From positions 1-64,000 of the forward strand of contig QVRM01007026.1 in NCBI GenBank assembly GCA_003439945.1: a stretch of DNA of 64,000 nucleotides, written 5' to 3'. Position 1 is the first letter of the stretch. Each line of letters opens with the position of its first letter. Positions 35,013 to 47,294 of this stretch are shown here, piece after piece. The translations under genes were made by a program, and so were the position numbers. The notes beneath the pieces were generated by a model. It was given only the letters and a program-made list of their open reading frames with translations. It had not been told where the DNA came from and ran no database searches. This DNA is from Dermanyssus gallinae (lineage: Eukaryota; Arthropoda; Arachnida; Mesostigmata; Dermanyssidae).

Positions 35013-37054
35013 AACACTACTACTACTACTACTGCTGCTAAAACTCTCTAACCTAAGCTAGATGCGAAGTCAAATCCTCTAGGGCATGAATGTACCTGTC
35101 GGCAGTGTCGGTGCATGGTATCGAACCACGTTCGCCACCGTGAACTTCGTCCGTTGCCGGCCAAAGCCATCGAGCATCTCGCATGAGCGGTGCTAGCGCG
35201 CCGTCAGGCTGCGCTTGTACCAGAAGCGTCACGTGCGAGCATTCAGCTGATAATGCAGCTGCCGTTCAGATCGTCGACAGCGGGCGTCGCAACCGACTGC
35301 GAAGGCGTCAACGGTTCCAAGGCGGGAGTAGGTGAGTACGGCCGTGCACGATAAGCTCGCCACTGTCACCGCGCACTTCTTAGTTCTTTCCTAGAAAGCG
35401 AAGAATGACAACATTAGCATCGACAGCATTGAACAAGCGAATTGCACGGGTATGTCATAATAACAATAGTAATACTAATAATAATAATGTCTCATCTAAA
35501 CCTCGGAAAACAAGACGTACATGGCGGCACGCCAACGGCACATTCCTACCTACTCGTTTTACAGGCGCATCCGTGGATCGGATGCCTCTTTTCAGGCAAC
35601 ATACTAGGCTAACAACATACTGCACTGTGTGCACTATGATGTGCTTAACATTGTTGCGTGTCACTCTGCTTATGAGGGCGAAGATCCACAACACGAACCG
35701 GAAAAACGCGACTCGTTTCATGTACCTTTAGGCGCTGAAGAGCGTGCTCATTTTCGACTTTCGGAGCCCCGCCGCAACCTTGACGAATAGGTTCGTTGGT
35801 GGAATCAGTCAAGAACATTTGTGGCGGCGAAAAACTGCGATCTATCGCGGTGACATCCCAAGTCAGTGTAGCCGCTGTGGTAATCGTTGAGAGTCGAGTC
35901 CAGTTTCAGTACTTGCCCATACGCAGCCGACGCGACAGGGTCGACGCTCTCTGCCAACGAACTCATCTAGTCTGCAATCGGTAAACCAACAAACAGACCA
36001 GAGTGTCAGCATCGTTGAGCACAGGTTGAGCAACACTGCGAGCCAGCATTACTTTGTGCTAGCATCGCTGGCACATGACCTTACTCTGATCCGTCCCAGA
36101 AAGCGTTAACACATTACGAGGATAAATATAATGATACATGAGAATAAATATAATGTCCTAGACAATATACTTGGCGCCGCTATAACCATACGCTATACTA
36201 TACAGATTCTGAAAAGATAACCTCAGAATACATACATGCATCGCCCATAACTTGCCACCTTCGGAAACACAAAAAAAAATTCACCACCAAGACCGCAATG
36301 TATAAATGAGCACAGTTTCCGAGTTATCAGTGCAAGTGTGCTGCGAAAAAAAATTGCTAGGAGCATGTAGGTTTAGTAATCCATTATAGCATTCTCCTTC
36401 TCTCTCTCTCTTCTCATTTAAGCGACAAATCAGAAATGATATCTCAAGGTGCAACTTGAATGAATATGATAGAACTTTAACGAGTTGCCAACCACAGTCG
36501 TCAAATTCCTGGTAGCAAGCATGGTTTGCATGACAGCGCACGATTTCCCAGTAAACGTAAATGCTCTCCTGGAATACGTCTATTGACTTCAAACAGCGGT
36601 CAAAGTATAATCAAACTCACCTTGATTGCCAATGCACTGTGCCATCTGATTTCTTTGTCGCTGCGCGATATCACAAACACTTGAGGATATCACTGTAGCC
36701 TGAAATGACAATATGACAAATTAATATATATATATATATATATTATTTGCGCACAGGACTGATCCATTTGCTACATAATTCTACAGGTTACTCTTGTTCA
36801 TTATCTCGTTAGGTGGTCCGTAGCTGGTACACCTCTTTAGGACCATACGGATTGATTGTTGAATGGGCGGAGGTCGGCAACTAAGTTAAAGGTCTAACGG
36901 CCACTGATGTGCGCTTTAGGCTACGATACGTTCAAAAACTAAAGCGATGAACTTAACAATTACGCCAGCAACAGCAACAAGACCAATATCTGTAATAACG
37001 CTTTTTTCACAACTGTAAAAGCAGAAGCCAACAATATGAGCAATGCACTTACAT

Positions 37055-37090
<36 letters not shown>

Positions 37091-37394
37091 CGGGCCAACG
37101 AAAACCAGCAACGATACCTTACGAAAGCCAATAATCACGCATAGATGGATAATCTATATGCATGTATTTGTGAGTACATACGCCATAGAAAGCGAAGACG
37201 CCATTATCGGAGTTCATGGTTACAGGCTGGCTCGACGCAAACCAATGCCAGGTTGCGACGGAATCTGTTCACAAACGACCCAAAATCTACTCACTCATCT
37301 GTACCAGTAGGCGATCCTCATACTTGCATGTGTGTACAGTATTCAATGAAAGATAACGAACTCCACAAGACAATCTAGTAAGGGGTCAAGGGAT

Positions 37395-37435
<41 letters not shown>

Positions 37436-38155
37436 TAGTCTCCGCAATATGGTCATTCATAATCACAGTGCTATATATTTTAGGACAAAGGCAATCCTGT
37501 CTGTGAAAGTATTTTGCATACATATAAAAGTGTATGTATTTTATATATGTATCTTGACTTGCATTTTTGCTATATATATATATACATATATATATATATA
37601 GATATATATATCACGCGCTCTGCTAGGTGACAGTATGTATATACAGTGTGTACGCGCAATCATGTTACATATATATGTATATATAATTTCTATCTCATAC
37701 AGGTAAAACTATATACTATATATATCGCAGTGAGGTGCCGCGCAGCCATCAATTATTTATATGCATACACAAAGGCAGTATACGTTGTCAATTTCCGTTC
37801 AAAGAGAGCATTCAGACTTCAAGGGAGATTCTACACGATGTGCAGTTCGCAGCGTGACCCCGTCGAGGATAATAAGACTAAAGCGGTATTCATGTTTGTT
37901 GGCGCATAGAATCGTGTCTTCTGGTTAGCATGAAAACGATGCATTATTACCCTTGCATGCAAACAAAGTTTCAGTTCACATAGAAACGAAATATGTCGTC
38001 AGTGTGCTCAGCGACGTCTCACCATTCACGCAGACCATTTCGGGGCATGCTACATCGTTGTCTCTACCGAAGCCACCCTGTCTGCAAAAAAACGAATTCG
38101 AGTTTCGATTAGCACTAATTCAAGACCTCAACACAACTTTGCTAGAACAGATACA

Positions 38156-38165
38156 TTTACAGAAC

Positions 38166-38205
<40 letters not shown>

Positions 38206-38221
38206 GTATCTGTTCTGTAAA
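38156..38221. repeat. Inverted repeat flanking an (AT)n tract
   Basis: TTTACAGAACAGATA (38156-38170) and its exact reverse complement (38207-38221) flank an AT tract, so the block can form a 66-base hairpin. Confidence 0.9.
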
Positions 38222-38528
38222 ATAATTGCCTAACTAAAAAAGACGTCATAAACTGACGTTCGCAATAGGCCGTGTGACCTGTACAAATTTTCAAATTTCA
38301 GCATTGTTTAAGTTTCGAGTATTTAAGAACCGATACAGCATAGAGCAGAAAATAAGACAAAATACAACGAAGAACGACCCGGGTGGCGGTCTTAGCCTAC
38401 GAGCAGTTAGATCCTGTCCCTAGATTGTTTAACACTATATCTCCTTATAGTCGTAAGCCAGTCCTAAATCGAGAGCCATTAAATACGATTGTCATAAACC
38501 CATATAGTAGAATTTGGGTGTGAATATG

Positions 38529-38530
<2 letters not shown>

Positions 38531-38573
<43 letters not shown>
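38531..38573. repeat. (AT)n microsatellite
   Basis: About 21 AT units. Confidence 0.95.
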
Positions 38574-38576
<3 letters not shown>

Positions 38577-38827
38577 GCTAATTAACATTAATTGCTAACC
38601 ATGTTGACGCAATCTAAGAAAAATCTTTAAATTATCTGTTTGGTTAGATCAGCTCTTATCTGGCCGTTGTATATTGACCTGTATGGCAGGCTGTTCCCAT
38701 AGAGTTGTACAGCTCGTTCCCTCGCTTTAGTTGTATATAAAGACATTTCTATATTATATGTATAACAATGAAGTGTAGGCTTGTGCTCCGTGTCGGGCAA
38801 CAATACCAGTGCCACAGCTTTTAGTAA

Positions 38828-38905
38828 TATCACTCTCACTCAGAAACGAGACTTCTCAGGTTTAATTGACAAAAATATTTACTTTAACGAGCTCTACAAG
38901 CTTAT
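38828..38905. repeat. Single arm of the RPB3-intron foldback family
   Basis: The segment from TCACTCTCACTCAGAAACGA to TTTAACGAGCTCTACAAG matches the right arm of the foldback in RPB3 intron 2 (45270-45345), about 75% alike by eye. It shows that the repeat is dispersed. Confidence 0.6.
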
Positions 38906-38924
38906 ATGTAGCTGTTCAAGTATT

Positions 38925-38961
<37 letters not shown>

Positions 38962-41900
38962 AAGAGCAAGTGAAAGGAAAATAATATATTAGTTTCGAAT
39001 TCAGTAGACGAAAATTATCATCGAGTCAAATCGTGGAGCGCCAGATTTCTCGGTCTCAATAGAGTACATTAGCAAAGGAGGCCACCACAACGCCCTAAGA
39101 AGAGCGTCCAGCAAAATAGATGGGAAAATTGAAATGAGAACATCAATAAAGTAGAGAACATCAAGCGGGAGAGCAAGGGAGAGAGAGAACGAGGTGAAGA
39201 AAGGGAGCTGGCAGTATAGTTAAACATATGGCTCTATTTATATGCACTGCATGTCCCTAAAGCTAATAGAAGAGTGTTTTATTCTTTTTTTGTTTGTTCA
39301 ATTCGCCATAATAAAATCCGGCAAGAGACGTATACAGATGGTATATATATAAGATATAATATATATATATACATTAATATACAATTTAGCTAGGCACTTC
39401 TAGGGACCGTAGTAGACCACATTGTTTCGACACTATTCGAATCACTAACTGAACGGATGCTCGGTCGGAAGAATTTGGCAAATACCACGAGCACACAGCG
39501 AAAGAGAGCGAGTGTTTTGCTGACATCCAAGTAATCATTATTCTTCAGCGGCTGTATTTGCAGCAATAAAGTTTGATTCCATTTATTTCCACTGCTCTGT
39601 TAGTGGCGACTATAGTACGGCAAATAGGCAAATTAAACGGACAAGAAAAAGTGACAAATATAAAACAAATGCTGACAAATCCTGTCGAGAGGGAGAGGGA
39701 GATAGAGAACGAAGCGAAAACACAATGAAGGGAGAGAGAGATACAGACACATACATTCTCACATAGCAAAATAACGCGCTTTAGGTTGAGAATGACAGCA
39801 CAAGCACAAGAGAGACTTTGACAAGAAGAAAAAAAACAAAAAAACTTCCGTGGAGTAGACGCCTAGGCTGGTAGTCATGAAGATCACGAAGATCCGCGTT
39901 TTGCGTGCGTCCAAAGCGAACCTTCCATGTTTTCCTGATTTTCCATCTCTCTCTCTCTCTCTCGCTGTTTCTGGGTCTTCAAACGACGACACCAAAGGTT
40001 CGCTCGTAAGACGACAACAACAAGAGCAGCAGCAACAACAATAGCAACAACAAGGGCAGCAGCAACAACAACAACAGCAACAAGAACAACAGCGACAACA
40101 ACAACAGCAACAACATCGGCAGTAACAGCAGCAACCGAAAGAACAGCGTGCTATTCCATACATGTCTATGTGCCTCGCGCCTGTCGATTCGTTCGTTTAC
40201 ACTGAAGCGTTCACTCACTCGCTATGTTGAGACTCATTTAGCTCTCACGTATACATTCACATCTTTATCGGCAACTGAGAAGTACCTATATATACATGTG
40301 TGTGTTCTTTGACACATCAATGAACACCCAAATGGTCAAAATATCGCTCTTATTTGTGGTTGTAGTTGCTACCTGTAAGGCAAACCCTCCAATGAATATA
40401 CTTTGCTAAGACAAACAGTGTATTCAAATACATAGTTCATGTATACTTATTGTAGACATAAGTATATACACGCACATAACGCGCTGATAATGATACACAG
40501 ACGAGCGTCTCCTCTGAGGAGTTTATCACTGGAGAGCAAAACTTTAGCGATAGCACCGAGTTTGAATGCTCGGACACAATTTGGAACATGTGTGCATGTA
40601 TATATATATATATATATATAATAGAGAGAGAGAGAAGAGAGATGTAAAATGCACACATGGAAAATACACACATCAATATGTATATAAGAAGAAAAAAATG
40701 CACACCTGAAAGCTACACACACATCTATATGTATAGATAGCTATATAATTACACGTATGATGAGAGCATTTCCAAGGTGTCTAGCAACAACGGTGGAAAT
40801 CACACTCGAATTCAATCAAAACTCAACTCACCCAGAATTCTCCGCAATCTTTTTGTCTGAACGTCGTATATAAGGTATGTCGAGAGAAGATAATGCTTCG
40901 GCTATTCTGCTGGTGTTAACAGACGTCGGATGTATTCTTGCACCATATATACAGACATATGTATGTATATCTGTATTCTACACATCTACACATTTACTTA
41001 TAAATGTATATAGATAGACGAATGCATCTAAAGATGAATGTATGCACATATTGAATACATATAAATATATATATATGGATTGATATCGATTGATAAATGA
41101 ATATAGATCAATCTATAGATGGAAAGAGGCAGATAGATAGATAGATAGATGTATTGTATATGATGTACAATGTACATCGGAGAGAGTCCGAGCGAAGTGG
41201 TGTGCCACAGTGCGAGGAGAGCAACATAGAGTAGAGGGGAGGGTAAGTCGAAGCTGGCGAACAGTTCTTATTTATCGACAATAACGACGATAACTACAGC
41301 ACCAACAACAACAACAACAACAGCAGCAGCAACAACAATAGCAACAACAACAATAGCAACAACCACAACAGCGACGACGACGAGTATAGTTTACACGCGA
41401 GAAAGAAGACCCAGCAGCTAGCTCTGAGTTCTGTTGTCGCTCGGGGGGTGGGCAGGAAAGGGAGTTAGGGTAGGTCGGGGGTTGTGGGCTCGGAACTCGG
41501 AAGCAACGCACTGATTGACGGTAACGCGAAGATACGACTGTTCGAAATATCGCGCCGCTAGATACTACAGCAGAAATCGCAGCAGCAGCAGCAACAACGA
41601 CAGCAGAAGTGGCGAAAAAGAACTGTCTGTTCGCCAAACCTGTGACGATAATGGTGATCAGAAAAAAAATTCTAGATGATCAGAACGCAGGACATGGCGC
41701 GAGCGCGTGTCATTCTTGTCAATCAAGGGCTTCTGCTATCGAATGTTACTTAGTAGTATTTCGTAGTAGTAGTAGTAGTAGTAGTAGTAGTTGTTGTAGT
41801 AATAGTAGTGGTAGTTTTTTTTAACTTTAGTTACTTTTGCTGGTAGACGTAGCAAAAGAAGCACGTAGATAGTAATAGAAGCTACTGCCGCTGCTGCAGC

Positions 41901-42289
41901 TGGTAATGCTGCTGTTATTACGATTACGAAGGCAGCACGCATGTATTGATTGCGTTCTTGACGTTGAACGTTCATCGTCGTCGTTCTTGTTGTTGTTGTT
42001 GTTGCACGAAACGCTGGCTATGACACCTTTGGAATTAAAATATATTTGTATAGTACTACTACTACTACTAATCATCATCGTATTCCTAATTGCAGCATAC
42101 TAGAAGTAGTAAAAACGACAGCTGCTGCTGTATACCTGTCGTCGACGGCTATTATCTGCCTTCAACACCGATTGTTGTTAGAACGATTTTGCGGTTCGTT
42201 AGTGAAACGTACAGAAAAGTAGTCGCGTTTCGACTATATACACTATGTCTGTCTGTCTGTCTCGGAAAAGAGGGAAATTTTCATTGATT
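38906..42289. other. Intergenic, trinucleotide-rich, no confident gene
   Basis: (AT)n at 38929-38958 and 40600-40621, CAA/CAG/GCA-type repeats at 40010-40130 and 41285-41370, GTA repeats at 41764-41800, and GATA repeats at 41130-41150. Long open frames here are Cys-, Leu- or Ser-rich shadows of these repeats. Confidence 0.45.
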
Positions 42290-42368
42290 GATTGGTTTAT
42301 TCGCTTGATAAGTGTATGTACACATCACCCTTTTTATATCAGGGGCGCATAACGCTGCAGCGATTTCA
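42290..42368. repeat. Dispersed repeat, copy 1 (partner at 51962-52045)
   Basis: TTTATTCGCTTGA.AAGTGTAT through TTATATCAGGGGCGC to a GCAGC-rich end is shared with 51962-52045 in the same orientation. It is probably the end of an unidentified retroelement, with a TTGATTGATTGG stretch beside it. Confidence 0.65.
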
Positions 42369-42371
42369 TAA

Positions 42372-42373
<2 letters not shown>

Positions 42374-42431
<58 letters not shown>
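42374..42431. repeat. (AT)n microsatellite
   Basis: About 29 AT units, directly after dispersed repeat copy 1. Confidence 0.95.
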
Positions 42432-42432
<1 letters not shown>

Positions 42433-42481
42433 CAGCTTCTTTATAACATAAATATATTCGTGACTTACTTCGGCCACTTAC

Positions 42482-43015
42482 TACGACTGGCGACGGACTG
42501 ATCGATCCGGCGTAGCAATTTTTTTCTTGCCTGCGTCGATTGTAGAAAGCGGCAAGCAATAAGCTAGCTTCTTCGTCCAGCTCCAGCGTTTTCCGGCGCT
42601 CCGTTAATTGACGGAACGACGCCGCTAATGTGCGGATCCCGTCGTCGTCGTCGGCGGCGCTGTTGCCGCCGCAGCCGCCACTTCTGTAGAATCAAGAACG
42701 GCGCCTGCAATAAAAGGAAGAGAGAGAGAGATAGTGCGAGAGCGCGAGAAGGAGAGGCTGTCCTGGGACGAAAGCCGGGTTAGAATCAAACCGCGACCGC
42801 CGCTGCTGCCGCTTCTGCTTCTGCTGCTTACCGGACACACTGCGAATGGAAATCCCATACAGAATTCCGCTTCTTTCAGATTGTTGAAGTGGTTGTTGTT
42901 GTTGTTGCTGCTGTTATTGTTGTTGTTCTTGCTGCTGTTGTTGTTGTTGTTGTTGTTATTATTGCTGTATTCGTAGAACTCACCGTAGTAGCTGTAGCAC
43001 GGGAGTGGCGCGCTT
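42482..43015 (-). CDS. Exon-like blocks of a possible gene divergent from RPB3
   Basis: Three - strand blocks have good splice borders: 43015-42984 (CTAG| ... TACG|gtgagt), 42872-42832 (GAAAG| ... TCCG|gtaagc) and 42683-42482 (CTACAG| ... GTCGTA|gtaagt). The last contains a protein-like frame with RTLAASFRQLTERRKTLELD, EEASLLLAAFYNRRRQEKNC and ISPSPVV. In compatible phase, block two reads KRNSVWDFHSQCVR. Other frames through the first two blocks are also open, and a possible upstream ATG with donor (43229 region, NDVARP|gtgagg) does not fit the same phase, so the model is unresolved. If real, the gene would be head-to-head with RPB3, about 470 bases from its start codon. No family recognised. 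Confidence 0.3.
42895..42966. repeat. (GTT)n-type trinucleotide repeat
   Basis: GTT/GCT/ATT units in the putative intron between the - strand exon-like blocks; all frames are open over it. Confidence 0.8.
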
Positions 43016-43485
43016 CTAGAGGAACACCACAGACAGACAGTCAACAATCAACAAACAACTTGGCTCTGATTTGCTGCCGGCTGGCCGGAGCTGCCTGGTG
43101 GGACTGTGTGGAGCGGAGCCGGCGTGTGGTGTTCGTCGATCAACCAAACGTCAAACAAATCGTGCAAATGAAGCCTTATATTTTGGTAGCGACATTGCGC
43201 CCTCACCGGTCGTGCCACATCGTTCATCGGGCAGTGTCGTGGCTGTTGGAGTGTTAAACGCGTGACAGTGTTCACCGTAGTTCGTTAGCGTTCATTATCG
43301 GACTAGTTAGCTGAGTAACACTAGGTATGATTCAGTATTCAGGCAGGAGGTGGAGGACAGGAAGCCGCACACAGTAGTGAGGAGAAGAAAGCAAGTAAAC
43401 TAGAAAAGGAAGAGGAATAAATAAACGAACAGAGAAGGAGTACGTGCGACGATTTGTAGAGAGCAACAACGAGACTGGCAGCAAA

Positions 43486-43684
43486 ATGCCGTACGCGAAC
43501 CAGCCCCGGGTGACAATCACCGACCTAACAAACGAAAATGTCAAGTTTATTCTAGAAGACACAGATCTCAGGTGAGATGCTTTCGAGCAGCAGCAGCAGC
43601 AGCAACAGCATCACATTTAAGCCAAACAACTGACAGAGAGACAGGACTTAGCTAGACACCAAGAACGCGACACGACATTTAGTT

Positions 43685-43734
<50 letters not shown>

Positions 43735-43778
43735 TGGCTAATTCGAAACATTAAACGCCATGAAATTAATTGATGCAG

Positions 43779-43813
<35 letters not shown>

Positions 43814-44050
43814 AAATGGTATATTTAAACTAAAGTAACGTTTTGAGGAAAATAAATTGTCGCCTCACTTTGTCCGTAATTCCGTAATGTTATCTCATAT
43901 AGTACAGTAAGAACTCAACTAGAAGACTTGCCTTGAGCTCAACGCGCGGTAGCGTCACGCTATGTGCTTAATCACTATATATATACCCAATGCTATTATA
44001 CTTTGACCGCTCTGTGCCTCAACTACATTATTACAATGTTTAGTAAAGCG

Positions 44051-44085
<35 letters not shown>

Positions 44086-44295
44086 TTTAGAATAGTAAAA
44101 ATTGTATTTCAAGAATAATAAAAAGTTATGACACGTGTGCAATTTGAATGCCCACTCAGCCGCCATGGCAGATATAAAGAATTGCAGAAAATACGCTTCC
44201 ATCAGGAAGAAAGCCGTGTAATTCCGGTAATTTCCACTTGAAACGTAGGGTGGGTCGGGCTATATATATATATGCTTTTTTGAGTGAAATAAACA

Positions 44296-44361
<66 letters not shown>

Positions 44362-46066
44362 TTGCAATTGACTGTTGGTTTACGTGCGTATTTTTCGGCA
44401 TATTGCGCTGCTCGGCAGTGTGGCCAACAGCATTCGACGCGTAATGATCGCGGAGACGCCAACGATGGCCATCGACTGGGTCCAGCTCGAGGCGAATTCG
44501 TCGGTTCTGCACGACGAGTTTATCGCGCATCGCCTTGGCCTGATTCCGCTCACCTCGGAGGAAATTGTCGAACACATCCAGTACAATCGGTGCGTTTTTC
44601 GCTTCCTCTCGCTTTCTGTTCCACTCTCGCTTTCTGTTCCACTCTCGCCCTCTCTGGGGGTGATACAGTAATATTTGAAAAACGATATAGGGACAGGAGT
44701 TGTAGAGCTCGTTAAAGAAAACATTTTTGGAATATTTTCACCAGACCAGTGGAACGTGGTCTCAGAAAAGTCTTGTTTCGGAGTGATAATGAGTTGACAA
44801 AAGTTTGTGAGACTGGTGGTATCGCCCGACATAGGAACCCAGGAAAATGCAATTGCGAGACAACCTGTTCTCTCATAGAGAAACTAATGTCGTTGTGTTC
44901 GTCAGAAAATGCTGCCGTCTGGAGGACCGCTAGAGGACGCTAGCGACGATATGGTCGTTAAGAATAGAATTTGCAAAAATTGAAGCTCTATTATTAGTTT
45001 TTACGTTCAGGGCTTCAAAATGCGTAATCCTACGATTACGAGCGATGACAACGCTCAAACCTAACACATGCAGGTAAATGCGAAGTTCATGACGGTACTT
45101 GTGGTAACAAATCTATGGCAATCCGATCCGTGCTCAAATTGTTTTACTTTTTAGCATGCTTGGTTTCTCTCTATAGGAGAAATAACTGTCTCGCAATCGC
45201 ATATATTGTGCTCCTATGTCGAGCAGTAAGTAACACCAGAGTTTCATTTTTTTTGGTAATTTTAGTTTCACTCTGAAACAAGACTTCTCCGAGAGTATTT
45301 TTCATTGAAGAAAAATGTTTTGCTTTAACGAGCTCTACAATTTCATATAACAATTAGCGCCACTGCGGCTATATATCTTGCAGAGATTGTTCGTGTGTCG
45401 ATTTTTGCAACGAATGCAGTGTTGAGTTCCTGCTCGATGTGAAGTGTACAGATGATGCGACCCGTCATGTGACGACGGCCGACCTCAAGAGTGCCGATGC
45501 GCGATGTGTTCCTGTAACGTCGCGAAGACGAGATGACTCGGCGGAGTACGGACAGGAGGAAGGTAAGCATTTCGAAAATTTGGTTACCACTTAATATAGT
45601 CTACTCGCGTCTTCACAAGGCATCCTCCCCCGCTTGGCAATCACCACTACAAACGTAAATTGGCCCCAATCACTTAATACAAGGCGCGTTTTGTGGCTCT
45701 GCACTCAATGTTAATTCAGATCATTATCTCTTTCGTTTTCGCAACTGTTTTTTGTGGCTAGGATTTTATTTATGCTATTTGCTAAGCGTTTTTTGCAGAG
45801 TGCCAATTTGCGCGGGCACTATTGCACTTCTATGACCGTTTCTTTGATGCGAAGCGCACAATCGTAGAAGCTAAATAATGCTTTTATAAAAGTGGGGTGC
45901 GCGTTTCCGTGAAGACCGGGGGGGGGGTGTTTGAGTGATTACCCAAAACCAGGCCAGGCAAACACGGTAATGACGGCTAAACTCATCGATCACAAGTTTA
46001 GCCGTCATTACCGGTTATGTGTCTCTTGTATGTGTTGTTATTTATTTCTATCTATCTCTCGCTCTT

Positions 46067-46121
<55 letters not shown>

Positions 46122-47067
46122 TATATATGTATCAATATTTAATAATATATCATATAGCTCTGACGACGTATACAGGATTTATTACTGATACTCGATGCGT
46201 ACTATTCCCGTGCGGTAAATTGCAGATATTCTAATCGTCAAACTCCGAAAAGGTCAAGAGGTGAAGGCGACCTGCTATGCCCGGAAGGGCTTTGGCAAGG
46301 AACATGCGAAGTGGAACCCCACTTGCGGCGTCGCCTTCGAGTATGATCCCGATAACCGTTTTCGACACACAACGTATCCGAAACCAGACGAGTGGCCTCG
46401 CTCCGAGTACTCAGAAATTCCCGAGGAGGAGAATACTTGTAAGACATTTTTTTTTTGCTTCTTTGATTGATCATTATGTGATATAAAACGTGAGTCACGA
46501 CATCTGCTTAGCACGCTCGTAGTATCGCTCGAATGTGTTGAAGGCTTCCGATAAGATTGTGAAAGTAAATCATAGCAATCCTTCAAGCGCTTATTTTTGT
46601 GAACACTAGAAATTAATCTACATCGGAAAACACACATATTTTTGGTAGTCCTCGACGCGAATACCTAGCTGCAAGCACAAGAATAGATTGAGTGGACGGA
46701 TACCTGACATTTATTTTGTAAGACCTGAATTGCCTTAACATTCGCAATACTTTTGATTTTTTAAAATTAATTTTCAAATACATAACAGTGCTAGATTTAG
46801 TACTGAATTGAATATTTTGCTGTCTAGCCTTGAGTTGACGCACCGTGTTCGCTGCTGCACTTGTATGTGATTTGCGTTACAGCACAAGCCGAGTACGATC
46901 CTGATGGAAAGCCGTCGAAGTTCTTTTTTAATGTCGAGTCATCGGGATCTCTGAAGCCTGAGACGATTGTCATGAGCGGCGTGAAACAGCTTAAAAAGAA
47001 GCTATCGGATCTCCTCACGCAACTCATCCAGGAGACACCTGTGGCTGACCCGCTCAATATTAATTAG
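43486..47067 (+). CDS. POLR2C: DNA-directed RNA polymerase II subunit RPB3
   Basis: Five exons, 43486-43571, 44419-44589, 45384-45562, 46226-46438 and 46883-47067, join at GT-AG borders into 277 residues, close to the 275 of the human protein. The start is the ATG in AAAATGCC, giving [20 protein letters not shown]. Exon 2 supplies ANSIRR and the conserved [20 protein letters not shown]; exon 3 the Cys4 zinc motif [10 protein letters not shown] (residues about 88-97) and VTSR; exon 4 [13 protein letters not shown] and EYDPDN; exon 5 [21 protein letters not shown] and the terminus LNIN. RPB3 pairs with RPB11 as the assembly platform of nuclear RNA polymerase II. Introns carry AT repeats, a foldback (intron 2) and a perfect hairpin (intron 3). 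The frame is intact throughout. Confidence 0.97.
43688..43810. repeat. Two (AT)n tracts in RPB3 intron 1
   Basis: AT tracts at 43688-43729 and 43781-43810 flank about 50 unique bases. Further AT tracts follow at 44053-44082 and 44298-44358 in the same intron. Confidence 0.95.
44298..44358. repeat. (AT)n microsatellite, RPB3 intron 1
   Basis: About 30 AT units ending 60 bases before the exon 2 acceptor at 44418. Confidence 0.95.
44700..45340. mobile_element. Foldback element in RPB3 intron 2
   Basis: The left arm (44700 to about 44885) begins TTGTAGAGCTCGTTAAAG and the right arm (about 45163-45340) ends CTTTAACGAGCTCTACAA. Inner blocks such as AAGTCTTGTTTC.GAGTGA and CGACATAGGA, and the CTATAGAGA-type outer blocks, are also inverted copies. 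About 280 bases separate the arms. There is no coding capacity. A single arm of the same family occurs at 38828-38905. Confidence 0.7.
45965..46013. repeat. Perfect 19-bp hairpin in RPB3 intron 3
   Basis: CGGTAATGACGGCTAAACT at 45965-45983 and its exact reverse complement at 45995-46013 are separated by an 11-base loop. It could be a short foldback remnant or a structured RNA; nothing in the sequence decides. Confidence 0.9.
46067..46122. repeat. (TC)n-(AT)n compound microsatellite, RPB3 intron 3
   Basis: TC units followed by about 20 AT units. Confidence 0.95.
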
Positions 47068-47288
47068 AATTTGTGAATCAACGCCAGCAAAGTCCGCATC
47101 TGAGGGCACTGACGGTGATGAATTTAGATTTCTCAATTACGCCCAAGTTGTACTGAAACACCGTTGTACTTGCTGGGAACCTTGCCTTTGATCGTCAGCA
47201 TGCAGACACATAACACGGTGGACAGGTACCTTCAGGGGAGGATTTGTCGGACATGATTTGTCAGAAGGCTTGTAGCGTGTATATTTTC

Positions 47289-47294
47289 AATAAA
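47289..47294 (+). terminator. Polyadenylation signal AATAAA for RPB3
   Basis: AATAAA occurs 222 bases after the RPB3 stop codon, followed by a GT-rich stretch. It is the first canonical signal downstream. Confidence 0.65.

Larger units (their letters stand above)
35013..38827. other. Intergenic, AT microsatellites, no confident gene
   Basis: AT arrays at 36724-36742, 37057-37087, 37399-37433, 37571-37610, 38168-38202 and 38531-38573. A - strand block 36609-36645 (ATGGCACAGTGC ... AATCAAG|gtgagt) looks like a short exon, but I cannot tie it to a gene. Other open frames lack recognisable motifs. Confidence 0.35.

Noticed and set aside
39759..40218. Cys- and Leu-rich open frames
   Set aside because: Produced by CAA/CAG repeats on the + strand; no splice or motif support.
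41272..41637. 121-codon - strand frame with an Ala-rich start
   Set aside because: The C-terminal part is a CAA-type repeat read as Cys, the rest is unrecognised, and a trinucleotide repeat explains the openness.
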